Positions 1 through 7,362 are shown, numbered from the stretch's first letter. The stretch: 13,333 nucleotides of DNA from an uncultured Opitutia bacterium (GCA_903929325.1 CAIYUD010000047.1:1-13333), one strand, 5' to 3'. The notes: generated from the sequence alone by a model not told the origin. Translations and numbers: made by a program.

Positions 1-23
1 ACGCCTAACGACGTGCCTTGAGA

Positions 24-59
24 CATAAAAAAGCCCGCTCTTTCGCGGGCTTTTTTATG
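24..59 (-). terminator. Rho-independent terminator closing the act-cco operon
   Basis: Two perfectly complementary 15-base arms (24-38 and 45-59) flank a six-base loop. The GC core is GCCCGC/GCGGGC and it is extended by A6/T6 tracts. On the minus strand the hairpin begins about 21 bases past the stop codon of the CcoP-like gene and is followed by a U-rich tract, the classical intrinsic terminator layout. Because the A and T tracts are symmetrical, it could also stop a convergent plus-strand transcript entering from the left. The 23 bases before it show no gene. Confidence 0.93.
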
Positions 60-80
60 GTTAAAAACCTTAGGGCGAAA

Positions 81-767
81 TCACTTCGTGAGTGGATGCT
101 CAGAAAGAACCTCTTTCGGGCTATACTGACCACGTGCACCGATTGATTTACGGATCTCAGCCACCTTCGTATCCATGACAGGGGAAGCTGTATTACCCCA
201 GGCTTGGCGAACATAGGTAGCGATATTGGCGACCTGAGAATCCTTCAACCCCGCACCGATGTTGGGCATGTTGTTGTTGTAGGTTGCGCCCTTCACTTGG
301 ACCTCACCAACCATACCCGCGAGAATGATTTTGATCATGCGGCTTTCATCTCCTGCAACCCACTCCGAACCTGCGAGAGGCGGGTACACGCCCGGCTGAC
401 CTAGACCAGTCACTTGGTGACAAGATGCGCACTGAATCGCGAAGAGCTTCTCACCCTTCGCAGCATCAGGCTCAAAGGCCTTAGGACCACTGTCAGCGAC
501 GACCTTCACGGCATCGAGGTCAAAGGTGGAGGCAGAAAATCCGGCTGAATTTCGGCTAAGATAAACGCCAGCCCAGAAGCCAAAGGCGCAAAAGACGAAG
601 ACAATAAAGACAGGGATACCAGCGAAGCCTTCGTGCGGTTCTTCCTTCTCGCGGGCGAGTTGGCTATGCACCTCGGTCAATTTACCGTCAGAAAAGTCCT
701 CGGTAAAAGGGCGCCCCGACGCAGGGTTGCGGGGCTGATTACGTGAGTCGTTACGACGGTCATTCAT
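81..767 (-). CDS. Membrane-anchored mono-haem cytochrome c, CcoP-like subunit of the cbb3 oxidase
   Basis: This 228-residue protein probably carries electrons on the periplasmic side to the CcoN/CcoO core. It has a charged cytoplasmic N-terminus (1-48), one hydrophobic anchor at about 50-70, and a class I cytochrome c domain. The haem is bound by CASCH (113-117), and Met167 in the NNNMP stretch is the likely distal axial ligand. The domain ends with the usual Y-V-R-x-A-W helix near 185-190. Canonical CcoP is about 290-310 residues with two N-terminal helices and two CxxCH sites. Only one helix and one site are present here, so it is a functional analogue or a reduced form rather than a textbook CcoP. 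The ATG is supported by an AAGGA sequence eight bases upstream, one of the few clear ribosome-binding sites in the operon. The gene starts four bases after the ccoO stop and is the last gene before the terminator. Confidence 0.88.
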   Translation of the reverse strand: MNDRRNDSRNQPRNPASGRPFTEDFSDGKLTEVHSQLAREKEEPHEGFAGIPVFIVFVFCAFGFWAGVYLSRNSAGFSASTFDLDAVKVVADSGPKAFEPDAAKGEKLFAIQCASCHQVTGLGQPGVYPPLAGSEWVAGDESRMIKIILAGMVGEVQVKGATYNNNMPNIGAGLKDSQVANIATYVRQAWGNTASPVMDTKVAEIRKSIGARGQYSPKEVLSEHPLTK

Positions 768-771
768 GGCA

Positions 772-1398
772 TCATTCCTTTAGCTTAGCTTCAGGTGAGT
801 TATAGTCCAAGCGTAGCGAGCGCAGGTAAGCGACGAGATTGCGACCGCGTTCGCTCGGAACCCACTCGTAGCCAGCTGGAGCGGCTGCGCTATGTGTGGG
901 AGGGACGTGAATGGCATCCTTGGAGGGTGTTGCTCCTGCACGACGCAACTCGAAGAGTTGGCGGAAGGAAGGCATATTCGAGCCCGGGGACGTGATCTGG
1001 GGATCAAAGAGATGGAGGTAATGCCAGTCGTCGGATGATTGACGCCCACCAATGTCCGCAAGGTCAGGACCCGTACGCATGGTCCCAAGCAACACGCGAT
1101 CCTGTAGAATATAGTCGCGAGAGACAGTTGAGCGCTGACCCCAGCCACGAGCGATATCGCCACCCATACCTGCTGGGCGAACTTGTTGCGAATGGCAGTA
1201 ATTACAGCCCTGGGAAATATAGACATCCTTACCCTGAATGGCATAGCCAGAAGCCTTACGTGGGTACAACTGCCCACCTTCTTCAGAGGCCACCGGAACG
1301 AGCCCAGCTTGTTGAATCTGGCTGCTCAACACCAAGCCGCCCCACGAGAAGGCGATGGTGAAAAATACACCGGCATAAATAAGGTACAGATTTTTCAT
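772..1398 (-). CDS. ccoO: cbb3-type cytochrome c oxidase subunit II, mono-haem cytochrome c
   Basis: CcoO passes electrons from upstream cytochromes to the low-spin haem b of CcoN. The 208-residue length matches the family. An N-terminal transmembrane anchor lies at about 4-26. The haem c site is CNYCH (65-69), followed directly by the family signature SQQVRP (70-75). Further hallmarks are G-T-M-R-T-G-P-D-L near 105-113, and Met142 in an N-M-P-S motif as the distal haem ligand. A helix at about 185-196 (G-R-N-L-V-A-Y-L-R-S-L) closes the cytochrome fold. Its ATG shares four bases with the ccoN stop (ATGA), so the two are probably translationally coupled, as expected for subunits made 1:1. No Shine-Dalgarno sequence lies within a normal distance. 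The identification is secure. Confidence 0.95.
   Translation of the reverse strand: MKNLYLIYAGVFFTIAFSWGGLVLSSQIQQAGLVPVASEEGGQLYPRKASGYAIQGKDVYISQGCNYCHSQQVRPAGMGGDIARGWGQRSTVSRDYILQDRVLLGTMRTGPDLADIGGRQSSDDWHYLHLFDPQITSPGSNMPSFRQLFELRRAGATPSKDAIHVPPTHSAAAPAGYEWVPSERGRNLVAYLRSLRLDYNSPEAKLKE
776..780 (-). promoter_or_regulatory. Ribosome-binding site of the CcoP-like gene
   Basis: AAGGA on the minus strand lies eight bases before the ATG at 767, within the last codons of ccoO. It stands out because nearly every other gene here lacks such a sequence. It supports the 767 start and translation coupled to the end of ccoO. Confidence 0.6.
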
Positions 1399-2846
1399 CG
1401 AGCAAACAGGGTTGGTCCTTGGCGTTTTTCAGCACGCGGTGCGAGCATCCAAAGGACGTGTGCGCAGAAGACGATGTGTCCAAGCGTCATGAGCGATCCA
1501 CAAATCGTGCGTGCGTAATTCCATGGTTCAGCGGCCGCTGCGATTTGCGCAGGGGTCATCACGGCGGCATTCCACTGCATGCCTTGCATCCAACCATGAA
1601 TACTCATCACGACGACATACCCAATGGTACCAATCGCACAGAGCCAGAAGTGAAGGTGAATCATGGCAGCCGAAGGCCACTCGCGCTGTGCGAGGCGTGG
1701 CAGAATGAAGTAAAACGCACCGAAGAGAGCCATCGTCAGGAAGGCATGCATCCCATGGTGGGCATGTCCTATCGTGAAGTTCGTAAAGTGAGTGACTGCA
1801 TTCACATCGCGCAATGCCATCAACGAGCCAGCGAAACTGGAGAGCGTGTAATTCATGGCACCGAAAACAGTGAAGCGCAGTGTCGGGCTACCCCAAATCG
1901 CACCCCAAGCCTGCGAGCTCGTGGTCGTATAGTGGAAGTTAATGGCCGTCACGAGCACAGGGATGACCATCATGACGGAGGCTACGATGCCGGCAGACTG
2001 TAGCCATACGGGCACTGGACCTCCGAGGAGGTGATGGATGCCTGCCCAATTGTAGAACAAGGCAAATGTCCAGAAGCCAACGACAGAGAGGTAATAACTG
2101 TGGATCGGACGTCCCAGTACCTTCGGGATAAAGTAATACATGGAAGCCACACCCACCGGTGTGAGGAAGAGGCCGATTGCGTTATGACCAAACCACCAGT
2201 TGGTAATCGCCTGGACGGTTCCGCGTGCAGGGAACCAGAGGATCATCATTTGCGCGACCAAGTAGAGAATAGGCAGCCAGAACATCGCTGCCAAAATGTA
2301 CCATTGAGAAACGTAAACGTGCGTCGTCTGACGGCGGGAGAACGCGACCACAGACCAGAGTCCAATGAGAAGGAAGCAAACCCCAAGCACAGGGGCAACT
2401 TCACGTGGCATTTCCAACCACTCCACTCCGGTCATCTGACCGCCAGCGATAGCGAACATGCCATAGACGAGGGTCAGGTTCCAACCAATGCCACCGAGAA
2501 TTGGCACCCAGCCGTTGCGCAACTCCGCACGCGAGAGTCGGTGCATGAGCCAAATGCTCACCGCAAAAATGGCATTAAAGGACCAGCCGTAAGCCACCAT
2601 ATTCAAGTGGAGGGTACGGGAACGTCCGAAAGTCAGCGCTTCAATATTTAAGAACTCGGGAATGTGTAACTTGATAGCTGAAATAACCCCGAAGATTGAG
2701 CCAATGACCAACCACAGTGCCGCCATCACCGTAAAGAAGACCACGGGCGAACGCAGGGAGCGGTCAATCTGGGCAACACGACTGAGATTACCCTCCGCAA
2801 GAGGATTGTGTCGGTTAAGAATATTTTGGACGGACGGCGATGACAT
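1395..2846 (-). CDS. ccoN: cbb3-type cytochrome c oxidase catalytic subunit I (divergent)
   Basis: This haem-copper oxidase core subunit reduces O2 at haem b3-CuB and pumps protons. It has 483 residues and about twelve hydrophobic helices starting near residue 35. Metal ligands by motif are: His80 in T-L-H-L-N-M (low-spin haem b), His221 in W-W-F-G-H-N (CuB), His271-His272 (CuB), His361 (haem b3) and His363 (low-spin haem b). Tyr265 lies 44 residues after His221, the same offset as the His-Tyr cross-link of Pseudomonas stutzeri CcoN as I recall it. This argues for oxygen rather than nitric oxide reduction. Tyr237, Ser254 and Tyr333 fall at recalled K-channel positions. Ala339 replaces the Glu of the canonical F-E-G-P motif, and H-A-H-H-G-M replaces H-V-H-S-G-A, so it belongs to a divergent branch. 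The gene starts nine bases after ccoS and overlaps ccoO by four. Confidence 0.93.
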   Translation of the reverse strand: MSSPSVQNILNRHNPLAEGNLSRVAQIDRSLRSPVVFFTVMAALWLVIGSIFGVISAIKLHIPEFLNIEALTFGRSRTLHLNMVAYGWSFNAIFAVSIWLMHRLSRAELRNGWVPILGGIGWNLTLVYGMFAIAGGQMTGVEWLEMPREVAPVLGVCFLLIGLWSVVAFSRRQTTHVYVSQWYILAAMFWLPILYLVAQMMILWFPARGTVQAITNWWFGHNAIGLFLTPVGVASMYYFIPKVLGRPIHSYYLSVVGFWTFALFYNWAGIHHLLGGPVPVWLQSAGIVASVMMVIPVLVTAINFHYTTTSSQAWGAIWGSPTLRFTVFGAMNYTLSSFAGSLMALRDVNAVTHFTNFTIGHAHHGMHAFLTMALFGAFYFILPRLAQREWPSAAMIHLHFWLCAIGTIGYVVVMSIHGWMQGMQWNAAVMTPAQIAAAAEPWNYARTICGSLMTLGHIVFCAHVLWMLAPRAEKRQGPTLFAR

Positions 2847-2855
2847 GGAAGTAGG

Positions 2856-3059
2856 TTATTGAGGGAAACGATCCTGGACGACGCCCTCAGGCTCATCGGC
2901 ATCAAAGATAGACCGGGAATCGCGCTCGAGATCGTCAAACTGTCCGCTGCGACGAGACCACGAAAGCGCCCAAATAGCAGAGCCTAAAAAGACCAGACCA
3001 AGGAGAAAAATCCCGAGTAACGATAAATCCCAAAACGACTCTGCAGGTGCGGGTGACAT
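2856..3059 (-). CDS. ccoS: cbb3 oxidase maturation protein CcoS (FixS)
   Basis: CcoS is a small membrane protein needed to insert the cofactors (haem b and CuB) into CcoN in organisms where it has been studied. The 67-residue product has one hydrophobic helix at about 11-33. It then has the family signature: a W-A-x-x-W segment, SGQFDDLE (38-45), and an acidic I-F-D-A-D-E stretch (51-56). Length and motif order match CcoS, although the C-terminal tail after 57 is somewhat longer than usual. The start A is shared with the stop of the preceding small gene (TAATG), and the stop lies nine bases before ccoN. Its presence supports the cbb3 assignment of the oxidase. The partner genes usually found with it (ccoG, ccoH, ccoI) are not in this window. 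Confidence 0.88.
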   Translation of the reverse strand: MSPAPAESFWDLSLLGIFLLGLVFLGSAIWALSWSRRSGQFDDLERDSRSIFDADEPEGVVQDRFPQ

Positions 3060-3364
3060 TATTTTGTTGGCTGTGACTGTGTGCGGAACTTTGCGAAGGC
3101 GTCATTATCCGCCGCCAAAAGTGCCATGGCTTGATCAATCGGCACACGGTAGGTGCCGTCAGGATTGCGGCCAGGCTGTGTGAGGGTCGCCTGCGCTTTC
3201 ACCTCTAGCTCCCGGCGCAACTGAATTTGCTGAGCGCGGTAAGCGGTGTCCGCCGGGGTCGAAGGCCGAGTCAAGAAGTAGGCTGTCGCAATCGAGCCAA
3301 AGGCGACGACGACGAACGCAACTGCTCCAAGCCAGGAGAGTGCACTGCGTGAATTATCATTCAT
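3059..3364 (-). CDS. Small single-helix membrane protein of unknown function between actF and ccoS
   Basis: No named family is recognised with certainty. The 101-residue product has a polar N-terminus, one hydrophobic helix at about 11-31, a charged region rich in Gln, Arg and Glu likely to be helical (40-60), and a C-terminal motif D-G-T-Y-R-V-P-I-D-Q-A-M-A-L-L (69-83). Short membrane proteins with a similar 'V-x-I-P-I-x-x-A-M-x-L-L' stretch occur, from memory, in ACIII and oxidase clusters of several phyla. The protein may therefore be a small structural or assembly subunit, anchored with its tail in the periplasm. It has no Cys, so it binds neither haem c nor copper through thiols. It overlaps the 3' end of actF by eight bases and shares one base with the ccoS start, so its translation is tied to both neighbours. 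Confidence 0.8.
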   Translation of the reverse strand: MNDNSRSALSWLGAVAFVVVAFGSIATAYFLTRPSTPADTAYRAQQIQLRRELEVKAQATLTQPGRNPDGTYRVPIDQAMALLAADNDAFAKFRTQSQPTK

Positions 3365-4595
3365 GGTATTCGAGGGATTCGCTTATGCGTGGGTCGTGAA
3401 CAGGGATGCACTCGGCGTTACGCACCGTGCGCAGGAAGATTGCGAAAACAAGGGCGCCAAAACCAAGCACCGCAAGCAGGTCGAGTCCGAGCTGTGGGAC
3501 TAAGAAGTCATTCACATGGAAGCCGACTTCACTGTGATCATGGATCTTCCGAGGGATTGCATTCCACCAGAGGTCAACGAGCCCACCGACAAAAATCAAA
3601 CTGGCAACTGCCACAATACGGCTGGCGATAATCTTGGTGCGGTAGAAGAGCAGAAGGATAAATGGCAGCAGGAAGAATCCGAACACCATGAACATCGAAA
3701 CCCACCACCACTGACTCTTCTCGCCAGTGACAGCATCGATTTCGCGAATATTGTACCAGAAAGTTTCTTCGGGAATATTCGCGTTATAGATAATAAAGTA
3801 CTGCGAGAAACTAATGTAAGCCCAGAAGACCGTGAACGCTAACATCAAGCACCCGAGTACGTGGCGATGGGCCTGATTGAGCATTCCGCCAAGCCAGCCA
3901 CGGGTCGAAAGTAGGTGCGTCAGAATGACGGTCACAGAAAGCGCCATGCGAATGGACAATGTGAAGAACCAAACGCCATACATGGTGGAGAACCAGTGAT
4001 AGGACAAAGCCATCAAGCAATCGAAGGCCAAGAACGTAAGCGTCAGGGCAGCGACGGGTACGCCAGCTGCGGAAATAGCATGAAGGGTATGTGTATGGCC
4101 TGCCGTGCGATCACCGTCTTGACGGAAAGACCAATGGCGCAATGCCCAACCGAGACCACCAAAGGCAACGATGTAAAAGCCGATGCGCCCCAAGAGGAAG
4201 GGTTCATTTAAGAACCAGGATTTCGCGTGCGCGGCGTGATCCGTGGCACTTGTCCACTCCCATACCGCATGGCGGACGGACGGATTAAACGCGAGCGGAG
4301 CCACTCCCAAGAGAATGACAATGGGTAAAGCAGGGAGTAAAAATTCCCACGACCGACGAATAATCGGCGCCCAACCGGCGTCAAAGAGCCGGGTAATCAT
4401 TGTAAGCATCAAAACACCAATCAAAACGGAGGCCCAAAACATCGCACCGTAAAGTAGCGACATTTGATTGCGGGCACCTTCCTCCAGTGGCGTGAAGAAG
4501 GCGAAGCCATAAACGGTACCGATGCAAACCGCAGCAATCGCAGCAAGCAAAGGCCAGCGCGCAGACCAGGCAGAAGGAGAACGAGAGTCGCTCAT
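3357..4595 (-). CDS. actF: Alternative complex III subunit ActF (NrfD-like membrane subunit)
   Basis: ActF is an integral membrane subunit of quinol:electron-acceptor oxidoreductase, related in fold to ActC/NrfD. It is thought to take part in proton translocation rather than in iron-sulfur contact. The 412-residue protein has about ten hydrophobic segments beginning near residue 12. A family landmark is F-S-Q-Y-F-I-I-Y-N-A-N-I-P-E-E-T (263-278), seen in ActF proteins as S-Q-Y-x-x-x-x-x-A-N-I-P-E-E-T. His200, Glu276/277 and Asp340 are membrane-proximal polar residues worth noting. The start is nine bases after the actE stop, and the end overlaps the next small gene by eight bases. Length is ordinary for the family and no break is visible. 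Confidence 0.93.
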   Translation of the reverse strand: MSDSRSPSAWSARWPLLAAIAAVCIGTVYGFAFFTPLEEGARNQMSLLYGAMFWASVLIGVLMLTMITRLFDAGWAPIIRRSWEFLLPALPIVILLGVAPLAFNPSVRHAVWEWTSATDHAAHAKSWFLNEPFLLGRIGFYIVAFGGLGWALRHWSFRQDGDRTAGHTHTLHAISAAGVPVAALTLTFLAFDCLMALSYHWFSTMYGVWFFTLSIRMALSVTVILTHLLSTRGWLGGMLNQAHRHVLGCLMLAFTVFWAYISFSQYFIIYNANIPEETFWYNIREIDAVTGEKSQWWWVSMFMVFGFFLLPFILLLFYRTKIIASRIVAVASLIFVGGLVDLWWNAIPRKIHDHSEVGFHVNDFLVPQLGLDLLAVLGFGALVFAIFLRTVRNAECIPVHDPRISESLEYHE

Positions 4596-4604
4596 GACAA
4601 AGTG

Positions 4605-5321
4605 TTATTTAACGGAAGCCTTTACAGAGGCAGGGGTGAGTTCGGGAGGACAAGCTTGTGAAAGTTGCAGTGCACGAAGGTAGGCAACAACCGCCCAGCG
4701 CTCCTCTGGGGAAAGATAAGCGGCATAAGGCTGCATAGTGTTTTTACCATTCGTAATGACATCAAAGATCTGCCCATTGGGGTAAGCGCGGTAGAGTGCG
4801 GTCTGCAGATTTGCGATGGTGGGAATATTTTCAGCACCTTCGATCGCCGAGCGGGCTTTCAAAATACCATTTCCGTCGGCAGCCGCGCCGTGACACACTG
4901 CACAATAAATCCCGAACTTCTTCTGGCCGAGTGCGAGGACGGATGAATCAACGACGTACGGTAAAAGTTGTCCATCAGCTCCCTGGGTAAGCGATTGTAC
5001 AGGGAAATTAGGAATGAAAGCACCGGATGCGTCTTTACCGCTGACGAAACTTGGGTTGAGCGTTTGGACGTGGCGGTAGTTGGCCGAAAGAACGCGTGGT
5101 GTTTCTAAGCCTGTACCACGCGCAACCGTGCCGGGGACAGCTGGACGCGATGCACTGCCATCGGCAAAGAAGGTGCTCACCCCCTGCGGGTCGTACTTGG
5201 ACTGATAATCCATGTCATCGAAAACATAGACGGGAGTGTCCTTAGAAGTCTTCCCTTGGATACCGAGGAAAGAAATTGTGGCGACCGTGAGGAAGCCGAG
5301 AATAGCAAGTGCGATGCGCAT
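4605..5321 (-). CDS. actE: Alternative complex III subunit ActE, mono-haem cytochrome c
   Basis: ActE is a mono-haem electron carrier on the periplasmic side of alternative complex III. The 238-residue protein begins with a hydrophobic segment (3-20). It continues with the ActE-type V-Y-V-F-D-D-M-D-Y-Q-S-K-Y-D-P-Q stretch (31-46) and ends with a cytochrome c domain. Haem is bound by CAVCH (140-144), and Met196 in N-T-M-Q-P-Y is the probable distal ligand. The region L-S-P-E-E-R-W-A-V-V-A-Y-L-R-A-L (203-218) is the closing helix. There is no Cys near the end of the hydrophobic segment, so the lipid anchor described for some ActE proteins is absent and the helix probably stays as a membrane anchor. 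The gene begins four bases after actD stops and ends nine bases before actF. Confidence 0.93.
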   Translation of the reverse strand: MRIALAILGFLTVATISFLGIQGKTSKDTPVYVFDDMDYQSKYDPQGVSTFFADGSASRPAVPGTVARGTGLETPRVLSANYRHVQTLNPSFVSGKDASGAFIPNFPVQSLTQGADGQLLPYVVDSSVLALGQKKFGIYCAVCHGAAADGNGILKARSAIEGAENIPTIANLQTALYRAYPNGQIFDVITNGKNTMQPYAAYLSPEERWAVVAYLRALQLSQACPPELTPASVKASVK

Positions 5322-5325
5322 GGGT

Positions 5326-5898
5326 TCAGTCGCGGACGAGGGTGATGTCTTGCCCGCCGAGTGAGGCGAGGAAGTCGTAAGCTTTGTCAGGGTTGCCGAA
5401 GTGAGGGTCGGTCACTTCAAGCACCACCATAAAGGCGTCATCCGAAACGCGTATAAATTGTGGCACGTCGAAGAGCGGATGGTGGTGACGGGGCAGACGA
5501 TTAAAAATAAATTGCCCGAAGAATGTGCCAAATGCCGCAAAAAGAATGGTGCACTCGTAAAGCACAGGGAATGGATAAATGACACTCCAGTAAGGCTTCG
5601 CGCCGACAATCAGCGGGTAATCGAAACTGTTGGTATACCAGGTGAGCAAACAGCCCGTCACAAAGCCAGTGATGCCAGCGAGTAATGTTACGCGGGGAAT
5701 CGAAGAGCGTGGTAGCCCCATGGCTGCGTCCATACCGTGAATCGGGAATGGGGTGTAGACGTCCCATTTCTTCCAGCCGGCATCGCGGATGCGCTCTGCA
5801 GCATGGAAGATTTCAGCGACGCTGCGGAAACTGCAGGCGACGCCAAACACGCGCTCTTCACGGCGTGGTTGAGTATCTTGAGGAGAGTGGTCGTTCAT
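5326..5898 (-). CDS. actD: Alternative complex III subunit ActD (DUF3341 family)
   Basis: ActD is a small membrane subunit of alternative complex III without known cofactors. The 190-residue length is typical. A cytoplasmic N-terminal domain has the family motif D-V-Y-T-P-F-P-I-H-G-M-D (46-57). Two hydrophobic helices lie at about 70-88 and 113-131. A C-terminal cytoplasmic part carries R-H-H-H-P-L-F (137-143) and ends in G-G-x-D-I-T-L-V. These features match DUF3341 proteins found next to ActC everywhere. A GGAG sequence lies 11 bases before the ATG, a slightly long spacing. The gene sits 19 bases after actC and four before actE. Confidence 0.93.
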   Translation of the reverse strand: MNDHSPQDTQPRREERVFGVACSFRSVAEIFHAAERIRDAGWKKWDVYTPFPIHGMDAAMGLPRSSIPRVTLLAGITGFVTGCLLTWYTNSFDYPLIVGAKPYWSVIYPFPVLYECTILFAAFGTFFGQFIFNRLPRHHHPLFDVPQFIRVSDDAFMVVLEVTDPHFGNPDKAYDFLASLGGQDITLVRD

Positions 5899-5917
5899 CG
5901 TTGTGCGTACTCCGTGC

Positions 5918-7327
5918 TCAGTGGGCGTGTGGATCTGCCTGCGGGATGACAGATTTTATTTCCGCCATCGGCAGAAGTGGAAGGAAACGGATAAAGAGCA
6001 GGAAGAGGACCGAGAAGAAGCCGAACGTGCCAAAGAAGGTGAAGATATCGACGATGGTTGGACTGTAGTAACCCCAGCTCGAAGGCAGGTAGTCGTTAGC
6101 AAGTGAAGTCACCGTGATGACGAAGCGCTCAAACCACATACCCACATTCACAAACAGACAGATAATCCAAACCAAGGCGTGGTTTTCGCGCACAGCCTTG
6201 AACCAGAAGAATTGAGGGGAGATGACGTTGCATGTCACCATGATCCAATAAGCCCAGGCATACTGGCCGAAGGCTCGGTTAATAAATGCGAATTTCTCGA
6301 AAGGGTTACCGGAGTATGCAGCGATGAAGAACTCTGTCGCGTAGGCATAACCCACCATCGAACCTGTGGCCAAGATGATCTTGGTCATATTGTCGATGTG
6401 GTACTGATTGATGGTGTCGTGCAGACGATAAATCGCGCGCAGCGGAAGCATCAAGGTAAGCACCATTGCGAAACCTGAGAAGATAGCGCCAGCCACGAAG
6501 TAAGGAGGGAAAATGGTGGTGTGCCAGCCGGGGACGTTGGAGACTGCGAAGTCGAACGAAACGATGGTGTGCACCGAAAGCACCAGGGGTGTCGAAAGGC
6601 CAGCGAGCAACAAGTAAGCCATTTCGAAATTGCACCATTGGCGATTGCCGTTGCGCCAACCCATTGCGAGGAAGCTATAGAATGCTTTGCGCCACCAGGT
6701 ACGCGCGCGGTCACGGATGGTTGCAAGGTCAGGGACCATGCCCATGTACCAGAAGAGCGTTGAAACCGTGAAGTAGGTTGAGACTGCAAAGACGTCCCAC
6801 TCCAAAGGAGAGCGGAATTGTGGCCAGATACCATTTTGATTCGGGATCGGGAAGAGCCACCAGCCGAACCATACACGACCGACGTGGAAGAGAGGGAAAA
6901 GGCCTGCGCAACAAACCGCGAAAATAGTCATCGCTTCAGCCGCGCGATTAATGGACGTACGCCACTTTTGACGAAGCAAACAAAGGATGGCAGAAATCAA
7001 CGTGCCGGCGTGACCGATACCAACCCAGAAGACGAAGTTCACAATCGCCCAACCCCAGCCAATCGGCGAACGCAGACCCCAAACGCCGGTACCCGTCGAT
7101 ACAAGGTAAGCGAGACCACCAAAAGTGAAAGCAGCCAAGCAAAGCGCCATCGTGAACATTACCTTCCACCAGAGCGGTGTAGGCTCTTCAACAATGCCGC
7201 AGACTTTTTCAGTGATCCAATGGAATGAGCGACCGTTTAAAACGAGCGAGGGACGTGGCAGTTCGGCAGGGCGAACCTTCGCGAGGATTTCGCGGTTTGC
7301 AGTGCTTTCTTCAGAGGCGTGGGCCAT
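5918..7327 (-). CDS. actC: Alternative complex III subunit ActC (NrfD-type quinol-binding membrane subunit)
   Basis: ActC is the quinol-oxidising integral membrane subunit of alternative complex III and contacts the iron-sulfur domain of ActB. From the ATG at 7327 it has 469 residues and about ten hydrophobic helices. NrfD/PsrC-type motifs include G-I-G-H-A-G-T-L-I-S-A (103-113, His106), followed by N-R-A-A-E-A-M-T-I-F-A (about 127-137). S-V-H-T-I-V-S-F-D-F-A (251-261) is near the expected quinol pocket. An in-frame TTG lies two codons upstream (7333). The ATG is preferred because M-A-H-A is the common opening of this family, although neither start has a Shine-Dalgarno sequence. It lies 35 bases after actB, the longest gap inside the operon, and 19 before actD. 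The protein looks intact and ordinary for the family. Confidence 0.93.
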   Translation of the reverse strand: MAHASEESTANREILAKVRPAELPRPSLVLNGRSFHWITEKVCGIVEEPTPLWWKVMFTMALCLAAFTFGGLAYLVSTGTGVWGLRSPIGWGWAIVNFVFWVGIGHAGTLISAILCLLRQKWRTSINRAAEAMTIFAVCCAGLFPLFHVGRVWFGWWLFPIPNQNGIWPQFRSPLEWDVFAVSTYFTVSTLFWYMGMVPDLATIRDRARTWWRKAFYSFLAMGWRNGNRQWCNFEMAYLLLAGLSTPLVLSVHTIVSFDFAVSNVPGWHTTIFPPYFVAGAIFSGFAMVLTLMLPLRAIYRLHDTINQYHIDNMTKIILATGSMVGYAYATEFFIAAYSGNPFEKFAFINRAFGQYAWAYWIMVTCNVISPQFFWFKAVRENHALVWIICLFVNVGMWFERFVITVTSLANDYLPSSWGYYSPTIVDIFTFFGTFGFFSVLFLLFIRFLPLLPMAEIKSVIPQADPHAH

Positions 7328-7362
7328 GGACAATTTTAAGTTAAAACAGTTAAGGGTATAAA

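Noticed and set aside
1419..2651. Two plus-strand open frames of about 200 codons opposite ccoN
   Set aside because: They are antisense to ccoN, with translations rich in His, Arg and Glu and no domain or hydrophobic pattern. This is typical of the reverse complement of a membrane protein gene.
1395..2846. CcoN as a nitric oxide reductase rather than an oxidase
   Set aside because: The active-site Tyr265 sits at the cbb3 cross-link position, and recalled K-channel residues (Tyr237, Ser254, Tyr333) are present. The neighbours are ccoO and ccoS. NorB-type enzymes lack this Tyr.
7328..7333. TTG at 7331-7333 as the actC start
   Set aside because: It has no ribosome-binding site advantage over the ATG two codons later, and M-A-H-A is the usual family opening.
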